Source of the DNA: CAZQVN01 sp964596775
GTDB lineage: Bacteria; Eisenbacteria; RBG-16-71-46; JABDJR01; JAWXBZ01
Reading direction: 5' to 3'
Assembly: GCA_964596775.1 (NCBI GenBank)
Contig: CAZQVN010000023.1
Location: 1-52,341 of the forward strand
Length of the DNA: 52,341 nucleotides
The notes below the pieces were generated by a model. The model did not search any database and was not told the origin of the DNA. It saw only the letters and a list, made by a program, of their open reading frames with translations. Made by a program: the position numbers and the translations under genes. The first letter of the stretch is position 1, and each line of letters starts with the position of its first letter. Shown piece by piece: positions 41,899-49,931 of the stretch.

Positions 41899-43632
41899 AT
41901 GATTTCCGCCGGTCTTCGATTCCGGTTCATCCTCACTTTCGCGGGCCTTTCCCTGGCCGCGCAGGCGGGCGCCTGGACGGTTTCCGGGCACATCCGGGAT
42001 GCGCAGGGGACGGGCATCTTCGGCGTCGATCTCGACTTCGAGGATCGCAACACCGGCATGATCATCGTGACGCCGAACGACGACACGGACGCGAACGGGT
42101 TCTACTCGACGACGGTTCCGACCGGCGATTACCGGATCTACTTCAACCCCCTGCCGGGCACGCCCTATTTTGCCGACAAGACGGATCTCGCGATCGGCAC
42201 GAACACGGTCGTCAATCGGACGCTCGGCACGGGTTCCTTCGTGTCCGGTTACGTCTTCGACGAGTTCGGCGCCGGCCTGTTCAACGTGGATCTGAACTTC
42301 TACGATGCGACGACGGGCGAAAACCTCGGTTACGGCGGCGACAACACGGATGCGGCCGGCTTCTACCAGGTCCTCGTCGACCAGGGACTCACGTTCGACA
42401 TCCTCTACCGCCCTTCCCCCGGCGATCCCCACGTGGCGCTGGTGCTCCCGTCAATCGCGGTGGGGACGAGCAACGTCGTGCTGCCGAACGTCGTGCTCGA
42501 CCCGGGTCACTTCGTCACCGGGCAGGTCCGGCGGAAGGGGACGACGACGCCGGTGGCAGGCGCCGACATCGATGCCGTGGATACCGCCACCGGGATGAAG
42601 ATCTCGCGGCTCGGCTTCGACAACACGGACGCTGCCGGAAACTGGCAGGTCGTGCTGAAGGCCGGAGTGTGGGACATCATCGTGTCGCCGCCCGGCGGAT
42701 CGGGCCTGGCCGCCGAGATCAAGCCGAACGTTTCCATCACCGGCAGCACACCGGTCGGCCTCATCGAACTACCGGTCGGCTACTCCGTCGGCGGTACGGT
42801 GAACGGTCCGTCCGGCGCCCTGTCCGGAGTGAACGTCGACCCGATCGACATCGCCCGCGGCATCGAGGCGCCGACGTCCGGGGATCACAGCGGGACCTCG
42901 GGCCAGTACGCGATGACGCTGGCCGCGAAGACGTACGACATGATCTACTGGCCTCCCTCCGGTCAGCCGCTGGCCGCGGGAGTGCTCAGGAACCGGGTCG
43001 TCACCGGGAACACGACGCTCCCCCTGGTGACGCTCACCACCGGCTTCACGGTGTCCGGATTCGTCCGGACGACGGGCGGACTTCCGGTCTGGAGATCCGA
43101 CATCAACGCCGTGCAGGTTTCGGACGGGTTTTCCTACCCGCTCCGCTCCGACAATTCCCAGGGCGACGGCGCCTATTCGGTTCGCGTTCCCGGAGGTACG
43201 TACCGGATGATCGCGAGTCCGCCGGCGGAAAGCGGCCTCCGTCCGGACACGGTGGTCGTCGCCCTGGGGTCCAACCAGGTGATCGATTTCTTCCTGGCTC
43301 CGAACGGCACGGTCGGCGTTCCGGAAAGCGTTCCGGGGGGCGAATCGCTCGCTCTCCGCGCGTTGTCCGCGAACCCGGGAGCGGGCCCGTTCACGCTGGG
43401 GGTCACGCCCGACGTCCGCGGCGGCCCGGTCTCACTCCGCGTCTACTCCGTGGACGGCCGGCTTCTCCGCCGGCTCCACGACGGTGTGCTCGCAACGGGG
43501 GAAACCCGGTTCAACTGGGATGCCCGCGACGACTCAGGACAGCCGGTGCCCGCCGGGATGTACTTTGTCCTGGCCCGGTCGACCGATCGCCGGTCCGCGG
43601 TGCGGCTGACCGTGACGAGGCAGGGGCGATGA
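41899..43632 (+). CDS. Secreted carboxypeptidase-regulatory-like repeat protein with FlgD-like tail, 1
   Basis: ATG 41899 has AAAGGAG upstream; 577 residues with a signal peptide (FILTFAGLSLAAQAGA). Five repeats of about 85-95 residues follow, each a carboxypeptidase-regulatory-like (transthyretin-like) fold: VSGHIRDAQGTGIFGVDLDF, VSGYVFDEFGAGLFNVDLNF, VTGQVRRKGTTTPVAGADID, VGGTVNGPSGALSGVNVDPI, VSGFVRTTGGLPVWRSDINA. Each is followed by a D-[NH]-[ST]-type turn. The last 100 residues are a FlgD-like domain (SLRVYSVDGRLLRRLHDGVL, NWDARDDSGQPVPAGMYFVL). It is paired with a similar next gene and may coat or tether the exported glycan (inference). Confidence 0.82.
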   Translation: MISAGLRFRFILTFAGLSLAAQAGAWTVSGHIRDAQGTGIFGVDLDFEDRNTGMIIVTPNDDTDANGFYSTTVPTGDYRIYFNPLPGTPYFADKTDLAIGTNTVVNRTLGTGSFVSGYVFDEFGAGLFNVDLNFYDATTGENLGYGGDNTDAAGFYQVLVDQGLTFDILYRPSPGDPHVALVLPSIAVGTSNVVLPNVVLDPGHFVTGQVRRKGTTTPVAGADIDAVDTATGMKISRLGFDNTDAAGNWQVVLKAGVWDIIVSPPGGSGLAAEIKPNVSITGSTPVGLIELPVGYSVGGTVNGPSGALSGVNVDPIDIARGIEAPTSGDHSGTSGQYAMTLAAKTYDMIYWPPSGQPLAAGVLRNRVVTGNTTLPLVTLTTGFTVSGFVRTTGGLPVWRSDINAVQVSDGFSYPLRSDNSQGDGAYSVRVPGGTYRMIASPPAESGLRPDTVVVALGSNQVIDFFLAPNGTVGVPESVPGGESLALRALSANPGAGPFTLGVTPDVRGGPVSLRVYSVDGRLLRRLHDGVLATGETRFNWDARDDSGQPVPAGMYFVLARSTDRRSAVRLTVTRQGR

Positions 43633-45332
43633 AGACCGGCTGCGCCGCGCTCCTTCTATCCCTGCTCATCGTCCAGGGTCCGGCCGTGACCCCTGTCGCG
43701 GCCCAGACCGCGCCGCGCCTGTCCGGCCGGATCCTGGACTATCGCGGCACGCCGGTCATTCTCGCCGACCTCGACTTCTTCGTTCCGGGCACCCGGACGA
43801 AAATCGACCCCACGCCGTCGGGGGCGCCGGCCCAGACCGACAAGACGACGCTGACCGGAGACTACACGATGCTCGTACTCCCGGACCGGTACGACATCCG
43901 CTTTCAGCCGCCGTCCAGCCGCACCGATCTCGTCACGATCCTCCTGGAAAGCGTGATCGTATCCGCGGACACGGTCCTCGACATCACGCTGCCCCGCGGC
44001 TATCCCATCTTCGGCACGGTCACGGATCCGGCCGGAAGAGCCGTATCGGAGGCCGACATCGACGCCGTCGATGCGATCACCGGCCGCCGCATCCCCACGC
44101 CGTCCGACAACACCGGCGCCAGCGGCGCCTACCGGGTGATCGTTCCGCCGGGGCGCTACAACGTATCCGTCGATCCCCCGGCCCGGCTGCGACTCGCGGC
44201 GGCGCTCCGCACCGGGGTGGAGGTGGCGGCGGCCACCCGGCTCGACATCCGGCTGGAAGCCGGTTACCGCGTGACCGGCCGGATTACCGACGATACCGGT
44301 GTCCCGGTGGAGAACGCGGATCTCGACGTGGATGTTTCCGGCACCTCGGAACGCGTCCCGACCCCGGGAGACACGAGCGGACCGGACGGGCGCTTCACGA
44401 TGACCGCGCCGGCCGGATCCTTCGACATCACCGTGCATCCCCCGGCCGGCGCGACCCTGGCCTCGACGACCCGCTTCAGCGTGACCGTGGGCGCGGACCT
44501 CGATCTCGGCGACCTCGTTCTGCCCCCCGGTGTGCGCGTCGAGGCGCAGGTCCTCGGACCGGGCGGCCTGCCGTTTCCCGCGGTGAAGGCGCTGCTCTAT
44601 TCCGCCGCGACCGGCCTTCGCCAGGCCGCACTCGACGCGACCAGCGACGCCGCCGGGCGCATGGTGTTCCGCGTGCCTGCCGGCGCCTACGACGTGCGGC
44701 TCGTCCCGCCGGCGGGCGTGGCGCTCGACACGCTGGATACCGGTCGGCACGAATTCCGGTTCGACACTCTGGTCACCTGGGACTTCAACGCGCCGGCTCT
44801 GCACACGCTGACCGTGCGGCTTGCCGCCCCGGCCGGCGCCACCGGCGTGGTCCGCGTCTGGCGGGCGCCCCGCTCCGGATCTCCGATCGCGGCGGTGGAA
44901 ACGACCGGGGGGAGCGCGGCCGCGATCCGGCTGCCCGGAGGCATCTACGACGTGCTCGTCCTCTCCGGTTCCGGCTGGACACCGGACTCGACGCTCCTTG
45001 AAGGCGTCGCCATCGAGGCCGACGTCGCGCTCGACGTGGCGCTCGAAGCCGCGACGCCGGTGGAGCTGCGCGTGGGCCTTCCGTACCCGAACCCGTTCCG
45101 GGAAGCGACACGGATTCCGATCGAGGCGGACGCCGGCGAGGATGTCCTCATTTCCATCGTGAATGTTTCCGGCCGGGTCGTCCGCACCGCGATCGCGACC
45201 GCCGCCCCGGACAAGCCCTGGACCTGGGACGGCCACGACGACGCCGGACGGATAGCCGCGGCCGGCCTCTACTTCATCCGCGCCGCGGCCGCCGGCCGCA
45301 CCGGCGTCGTCCGCGTGATCCGGAGCCGCTGA
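43629..45332 (+). CDS. Secreted carboxypeptidase-regulatory-like repeat protein with FlgD-like tail, 2
   Basis: ATG 43629 overlaps the previous stop; 567 residues with a signal peptide (CAALLLSLLIVQGPAVTPVAA). Repeats resemble those of the preceding protein: LSGRILDYRGTPVILADLDF, IFGTVTDPAGRAVSEADIDA, VTGRITDDTGVPVENADLDV, then a more divergent region with PAGAYDVRLVPPAGV. The C-terminal FlgD-like domain contains the sorting-type motif LPYPNPFREATRIPI and ends RIAAAGLYFIRAAAAGRTGV. The two proteins are diverged duplicates. The stop lies in TGATG with the ABC exporter start. Confidence 0.82.
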   Translation: MKTGCAALLLSLLIVQGPAVTPVAAQTAPRLSGRILDYRGTPVILADLDFFVPGTRTKIDPTPSGAPAQTDKTTLTGDYTMLVLPDRYDIRFQPPSSRTDLVTILLESVIVSADTVLDITLPRGYPIFGTVTDPAGRAVSEADIDAVDAITGRRIPTPSDNTGASGAYRVIVPPGRYNVSVDPPARLRLAAALRTGVEVAAATRLDIRLEAGYRVTGRITDDTGVPVENADLDVDVSGTSERVPTPGDTSGPDGRFTMTAPAGSFDITVHPPAGATLASTTRFSVTVGADLDLGDLVLPPGVRVEAQVLGPGGLPFPAVKALLYSAATGLRQAALDATSDAAGRMVFRVPAGAYDVRLVPPAGVALDTLDTGRHEFRFDTLVTWDFNAPALHTLTVRLAAPAGATGVVRVWRAPRSGSPIAAVETTGGSAAAIRLPGGIYDVLVLSGSGWTPDSTLLEGVAIEADVALDVALEAATPVELRVGLPYPNPFREATRIPIEADAGEDVLISIVNVSGRVVRTAIATAAPDKPWTWDGHDDAGRIAAAGLYFIRAAAAGRTGVVRVIRSR

Positions 45333-47107
45333 TGACCCCGCTGCGCTCGCTGCCCGACCTGCGGACCCTGTCGCCGGTGATCGAGGCCGCGAAGCCGGCG
45401 CTGCGCAGGGGGCGCGGGGCGCTCATCCTCGCCGGTGTCGGAATTGCGGGCGGCGCGGCGATGAAGGTGCTCCTGCCCTGGCCGATGAAGATGGTGTTCG
45501 ACTACGTGCTCCAGGCACGGCACCACGGAACGCCGCCGGCCTGGTTTCCGGACTCTTCCGGAACGGCGCTTCTGCTCCTTGCGACCGCCGTGGTCGCGTT
45601 CTACCTCCTCAAGGGATGGTTCTTCTACATCGAGGAAATCCAGTCGGCCCGGGCCGGACGGATGCTGATCCAGCGGTTGCGTTCGGAACTGTTCCGGAAG
45701 ATCCTGCGGCTTCCCCGCGCCTTTCACACCCGGCGGAAGACCGGCGACCTGCTGGCGCGGCTCGTCACGGACGTCAACCAGATCAAGGATCTCGTCCTCG
45801 GGGTGGGGCTGAGCTTTGTGGGAGAAATCGTCACGATGATCGCCATGCTGGTCATCCTGGCGGTGCACGATCCGTTTCTTGCCGGCGCGTCGATCGTCGT
45901 TCTGCCGCTGATGTACGCCGCGTCCCGATATTTCAGCCGCTCCATCCGCGGCGCGGCCCGCGAGCAGCGGCGGCGCCAGGGCGAGCTCGTGGCCAACGTC
46001 AACGAAACGCTCCGTTCGATCCGCGTCGTCCAGGCGTTCGATCGTGCCGCGCTGCACCAGGCCGTGTTCGACGGCCGGGACGACGGCAGCCTGCAGTCCG
46101 AGGTCAGGATGCGCCGGCTGCAGACGAATCTCGTCCGGGCGGTGGAGGCCGGCGTGGCCGTCGGCTCGGCGCTCATCCTCTGGATCGGCGCCCGGAAGGT
46201 CCTCGGCGGTTCGCTGAGCGCCGGCGACCTCATCGTGTTCACGAGCTACCTGAAGACGATGTACCGCCCGATCCAGGATCTCGCGAAACTCTCGTCGCGG
46301 TACAACAAGGCGGTAGCGTCCGCGGAGCGGATTTCCGAGATCCTGAGCGAACGGGAGACGATCACCGACCCGGCGGATCCGCTTCCGCTCGGCGACTGCG
46401 CCGGACGGATAGAATTCCGGAACGTGACGTTCGGCTACGAGGAAGGACAGCCGGTTCTCAACAATGTGTCGTTCCGCCTGGAGCCGGGGGAGTGCCTGGC
46501 GGTCACCGGACCGAGCGGCGCCGGCAAGACAACGCTTGGAGCGCTTCTGCTGCGCTTCTACGACCCGGACTCTGGGGTCGTTCTCCTGGACGGCCATGAC
46601 ATCCGCCGCTACCGCCTCGGCGATCTCCGACGGCAGGTTTCCGTCGTGTTCCAGGATCCCTACCTGTTCGGCATGTCGATCCGGGACAACATCGCCTACG
46701 GGCGCCCGGACGCCACGGAGGCGGACATTTTCGCCGCGGCCCGGAGCGCCCAGGCGCACGAGTTCGTGGAGAAACTCTCCGACGGCTACGACACGGTCAT
46801 CGGCGAGCACGGATCCACCCTGTCCGCGGGGCAGCGGCAGCGGATCGCGATCGCCCGGGCGCTCGTCACGAACGCGCCGATCCTGCTTCTCGACGAGCCG
46901 ATGACCGGCCTCGACGCGGAGCGGGAGCGCGAGGTCCAGGAGGCGCTGAACGTCCTCCAGGAGGGGCGCACGACGCTCCTCATCACCCACAGTCTCAACG
47001 ATCGTTCCGGCGTGCACCGCGTCGTGCGCTTCGCGGACGGGACGCTCGAGGAGCAGCTTCCCCCTCTTGAACTCATGAATCCGGAAAGATCGGAGGCAGC
47101 ACGATGA
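45332..47107 (+). CDS. MsbA-like ABC exporter (fused permease and ATPase)
   Basis: A 591-residue half-transporter. The type IV exporter membrane domain covers about residues 25-320 (helices such as TALLLLATAVVAFYLLKGWF and LGVGLSFVGEIVTMIAMLVI), with coupling text RKTGDLLARLVTDVNQIKDL. The ATPase domain has Walker A GPSGAGKTT, Q-loop VSVVFQDPYLFG, signature LSAGQRQRIAIARAL, Walker B ILLLDEP and His in LLITHS. Such proteins flip lipids, glycolipids or peptides out of the inner membrane. In this operon it is the natural partner of the AlgE-like porin. It overlaps the methyltransferase start by four bases. Confidence 0.92.
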   Translation: MTPLRSLPDLRTLSPVIEAAKPALRRGRGALILAGVGIAGGAAMKVLLPWPMKMVFDYVLQARHHGTPPAWFPDSSGTALLLLATAVVAFYLLKGWFFYIEEIQSARAGRMLIQRLRSELFRKILRLPRAFHTRRKTGDLLARLVTDVNQIKDLVLGVGLSFVGEIVTMIAMLVILAVHDPFLAGASIVVLPLMYAASRYFSRSIRGAAREQRRRQGELVANVNETLRSIRVVQAFDRAALHQAVFDGRDDGSLQSEVRMRRLQTNLVRAVEAGVAVGSALILWIGARKVLGGSLSAGDLIVFTSYLKTMYRPIQDLAKLSSRYNKAVASAERISEILSERETITDPADPLPLGDCAGRIEFRNVTFGYEEGQPVLNNVSFRLEPGECLAVTGPSGAGKTTLGALLLRFYDPDSGVVLLDGHDIRRYRLGDLRRQVSVVFQDPYLFGMSIRDNIAYGRPDATEADIFAAARSAQAHEFVEKLSDGYDTVIGEHGSTLSAGQRQRIAIARALVTNAPILLLDEPMTGLDAEREREVQEALNVLQEGRTTLLITHSLNDRSGVHRVVRFADGTLEEQLPPLELMNPERSEAAR

Positions 47108-47754
47108 CCTGGCAGCAGCAGTGGAGCGATCCGGAAACGGTCGCCAAGTGGCTCGAGCCGAGCGAATGGGTAGCCGCATTCGTCGAAGCGGAGGGACCCG
47201 CGGCCGGCCGGCGCGCCCTTGATGTGGGCTGCGGCCCCGGCCGTCACGCGGTGTACCTGGCCGAACGGGGCTACGAGGCGCACGCGTCCGATTTCACCGC
47301 CGAGGGCACGGCGCTCTGCCGCGAGGCGCTCGCAAGCCGCGGATTTCCGGAGAACGTCCGGGTGGCCGACATGCAGGACCTTCCCTATGCGGATGCGTAC
47401 TTCGATCTCGTGGTGGCCTACAACGTGATCTATCACGCCACTCGCGCCGGCATGGAAAGGACGATCGCCGGGATCCGCCGCATACTGAAACCGGGCGGGC
47501 ATCTCCTGGTGACGCTGAAATCGCCGGAGGAGTGGGTGTTCGGCCGCGGCGAGGAGATCGAGCCCGACACGTTTCTCCGCCCCGGCAAGGGGGTGCCGGT
47601 TCACTTCACGCGGGAGGCAGAGATCCCCGGATTCTTCCGGGAATTCGAGATTCTCTCCACGGAATACCACAAGCGCACGAAATCGATCCCCGGCAAGGGG
47701 GAGCGACGGCACGCGCGCTGGATGCTGGTGCTGAGAAAACCGATCGGAGCGTGA
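47104..47754 (+). CDS. SAM-dependent methyltransferase
   Basis: A 216-residue class I methyltransferase. Motif I is RALDVGCGPGRHAVYLAERG, the acidic end of strand 2 is in EAHASDFTAEG, motif II is LPYADAYFDLVVAYNVIYH and motif III is ILKPGGHLLVTLKSP. The small size and close coupling to the ABC exporter suggest methylation of a sugar, phosphate or carboxyl group on the glycan before or after assembly (inference). Capping of the chain end before export is a known use of such enzymes in O-antigen systems. Confidence 0.85.
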   Translation: MTWQQQWSDPETVAKWLEPSEWVAAFVEAEGPAAGRRALDVGCGPGRHAVYLAERGYEAHASDFTAEGTALCREALASRGFPENVRVADMQDLPYADAYFDLVVAYNVIYHATRAGMERTIAGIRRILKPGGHLLVTLKSPEEWVFGRGEEIEPDTFLRPGKGVPVHFTREAEIPGFFREFEILSTEYHKRTKSIPGKGERRHARWMLVLRKPIGA

Positions 47755-47758
47755 CCGG

Positions 47759-48904
47759 GTGACACGAACGACTGCATCCTCCGCATCCGATCCCTTGACG
47801 GCGCAGGACGCGCTCGATGCGCTGGGCACGCTGGCCCTCGGAAAGCGGCTCTGGGTCAAGCTACGGAGCGATCGGGGCACGGTCGAAGCGCTGTTCGGCG
47901 ATGGCCAGGGTGCGCCGCTCACCTGCGCGCGCTGGCCGGAGCCGAAGCCGCCCCGGGTGCCGGACGCAAGGCGGCGCTGGTGGCGGGGCTGCCTGCTCCT
48001 CGAGTTTCCGTTCGACGACCGGCTGCCCGGCCTGGAACAGGCGGTGGATCCGGATTGGATCGCCGGAGAGATCGCGCGCGTTCTCGGGACATCCCCGGGG
48101 ACGGCCTCCTGCACCGTCATCCGCTACAAGCCGGGACGGCGCTGCGTCCTCAAGTGGACGGCCGGAAGTTCCTCCTGGTGCGCCAAGGTCCATCGGGCGG
48201 GGGAGGCGGAGATGCTTTTCGAGCGCACGCGGGCCGTTCAGGTGCGGGCGCCGGGGGCGCCGCTCGTATTTCCGATCGCCGTGAACTCCGCCGCGTCCCT
48301 CCTGATCGCTCCCTGGATCCGTGGTCCGGCCTGGACGGACCTCGCGGACGCCGATCGGCCCGATGCGCTTCGGGCCGCCGGCGCCGCCCTCGCCGCGCTG
48401 CACGCCGTTCCGCCCCCCGGCGACTGGCCGGCCCGCACGCCGGACCTCGAGGCCCGGAGACTGGAGTCCGCGGCCGAAAAGATCGCCCGCGAAGCCCCGG
48501 AACTGGCCGGCCCCGCCCGATCGGCGGCCGGCCCGGCAGCGCGGATCCTCCGGGCGCTTCCTGCGGACCCCCGCACCTGTCACGGCGAGTGCGATCCCGG
48601 CCAGTTCCTGTTCGTGAGCGAAGGCGCGCGTCTCGTAGACCCCGACAACCTGAGGAGCGCGCACCCCGCGTCCGACATCGGGGGATTCCTGGCCGCGCTG
48701 GAGCGATTCCTCTCCGATGAGGCGGAGCGCCGTGCCGCGGGTGCGGCATTTCTCTCCGGATACCGGTCGGGCGGTGGTGGTGGGGTCACGGCGGAAGCGC
48801 AGGGTGCGTTTGCCGTCGCGAAGCGCGTGCGCATGGCGCTGAGCCGGGTCCGGCGCAGAGGCGACGGATGGGGTGACGAGGCGAGACGGCTGCTGATGTC
48901 GTGA
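47759..48904 (+). CDS. APH-fold phosphotransferase-like protein, kinase 3, with altered catalytic loop
   Basis: The GTG at 47759 lies four bases after the methyltransferase stop; 381 residues. The APH architecture is recognisable: CTVIRYKPGRRCVLKWT as the nucleotide-binding strand pair, LIAPWIRGPAW as the hinge, and a loop TCHGECDPGQFLF (His275) followed by RLVDPDNLRSAHPASDIGGF. The usual catalytic Asp after HG is Glu here, with an Asp two residues later, and the DFD-like site reads DPD. It may be catalytically weak or a binding protein. It is the last gene of the operon, followed by a strong hairpin. Confidence 0.7.
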   Translation: MTRTTASSASDPLTAQDALDALGTLALGKRLWVKLRSDRGTVEALFGDGQGAPLTCARWPEPKPPRVPDARRRWWRGCLLLEFPFDDRLPGLEQAVDPDWIAGEIARVLGTSPGTASCTVIRYKPGRRCVLKWTAGSSSWCAKVHRAGEAEMLFERTRAVQVRAPGAPLVFPIAVNSAASLLIAPWIRGPAWTDLADADRPDALRAAGAALAALHAVPPPGDWPARTPDLEARRLESAAEKIAREAPELAGPARSAAGPAARILRALPADPRTCHGECDPGQFLFVSEGARLVDPDNLRSAHPASDIGGFLAALERFLSDEAERRAAGAAFLSGYRSGGGGGVTAEAQGAFAVAKRVRMALSRVRRRGDGWGDEARRLLMS

Positions 48905-48950
48905 CAGCGCAGCGAGTCGACCCGGGGAAAAGCATCCGGGCGGAACCCGA

Positions 48951-48992
48951 GGGAGCGCGCGGCGTGCCGGAAAAAGCGCGCCGCGCCCTCCC
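48951..48992. terminator. Bidirectional terminator between convergent transcription units
   Basis: A 14-base stem (48951-48964 with 48979-48992) has one mismatch and a 14-base loop. It lies between the end of the glycan operon and the converging gene at 48994. The loop supplies a short A tract on the plus strand and no long T tract, so termination may be weaker than the stem suggests. Confidence 0.6.
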
Positions 48993-48993
48993 T

Positions 48994-49899
48994 TCAATCC
49001 CTGATCAACACCATGCTCTTCTTCTGCGCCGTCCCTTCCGCGACCAGCCTGTAGAAGTAGATCCCGGCCGGCGCCGCGTTTCCTGCGTCATCCCGTCCGT
49101 TCCAGTCCTGATCATGGATACCGGCTTCCTTCGGCGTATCCGCTTCCAGCACCCGCACCCGGCGGCCACCCAGGTCGAAGATCTCGAGCCGAACCTGCAT
49201 GGCTCTCGTCAGTTCATACCGGATCCGGGTGGACGCCGCGAAAGGGTTCGGGGTGTTCGTCAGCAGCCGGGCCGCTGGAACCGCATCCCCGGGGACGCCG
49301 GACGGAGAACCGGCCGAAATGACGTCCACGCCAAGCCGCCCGGCCACGGTATCTCCCTGCCAGCCCGGACCGCCCTGCCGCGACAGGATCCGCAGGGCGT
49401 CCACGCTGGACAGCGTTCCGTTGAGCGTGGCCGGGCCACCGATCAGGCTCATCTCCGCAGCGGTGAGATGAAACGTCACCGGATGCCACTGCCCGTCCGC
49501 CGGGAGAACGACGGCGGTCGTGGACCCGTACTGGGTGGCGGCGCCTTCCACGGCGATCCGAAGGTGAAGCGTGGTGGAGCCGAAATTTGCGGCCATCATT
49601 TGGATCGTGGTGACGCCGGCGGCCACGTAGTTGCCGGTCCACTGGGCCTGGTTGAACTGGATCATCCTTCCGCCGGCCGCAAAGATCTCGCCGCTGGAAA
49701 TATTTTCCAGGTAATTGTCGCCGGCGCCCATCGGGCCCCCGGAGGAAATGTTGGCGGGGGGGTTGGGGGTGAACACCCCCTCCGACCAGCCCTGCGTCGT
49801 GCCGTCTTCAAAGTCGTCGACCTGCCCCATCGTGATCGCCGTGGCCGCTCCGGGGAACAGAAACTGTGCGGCCAGGAGGAGAATACCGAAACGGATCAT
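48994..49899 (-). CDS. Secreted protein with FlgD-like C-terminal domain
   Basis: ATG 49899 has AAAGGGG about eight bases upstream; 301 residues with a signal peptide (FGILLLAAQFLFPGAATA). Residues of about 25-190 are beta-rich with DDFEDGTTQGWSEG and WHPVTFHLTAAEMSLIGGP, resembling galactose-binding or carbohydrate-binding jelly-roll modules. The end has the PNPF-type motif (LLTNTPNPFAASTRIRYEL) and a FlgD-like fold (RLEIFDLGGRRVRVLEADTP ... NAAPAGIYFYRLVA). It lies 32 bases after the sugar dehydrogenase gene on the same strand, so both are probably co-transcribed and displayed outside. Confidence 0.8.
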   Translation of the reverse strand: MIRFGILLLAAQFLFPGAATAITMGQVDDFEDGTTQGWSEGVFTPNPPANISSGGPMGAGDNYLENISSGEIFAAGGRMIQFNQAQWTGNYVAAGVTTIQMMAANFGSTTLHLRIAVEGAATQYGSTTAVVLPADGQWHPVTFHLTAAEMSLIGGPATLNGTLSSVDALRILSRQGGPGWQGDTVAGRLGVDVISAGSPSGVPGDAVPAARLLTNTPNPFAASTRIRYELTRAMQVRLEIFDLGGRRVRVLEADTPKEAGIHDQDWNGRDDAGNAAPAGIYFYRLVAEGTAQKKSMVLIRD

Positions 49900-49931
49900 G
49901 AGGCCACCCCTTTCATGGTGCTTAAAGCGTC

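Noticed and set aside
40938..43628. Extended reading frame upstream of the second carboxypeptidase-regulatory-like protein
   Set aside because: The frame is open by chance through the porin and first repeat protein; ATG 43629 with its overlap and signal peptide is the real start.
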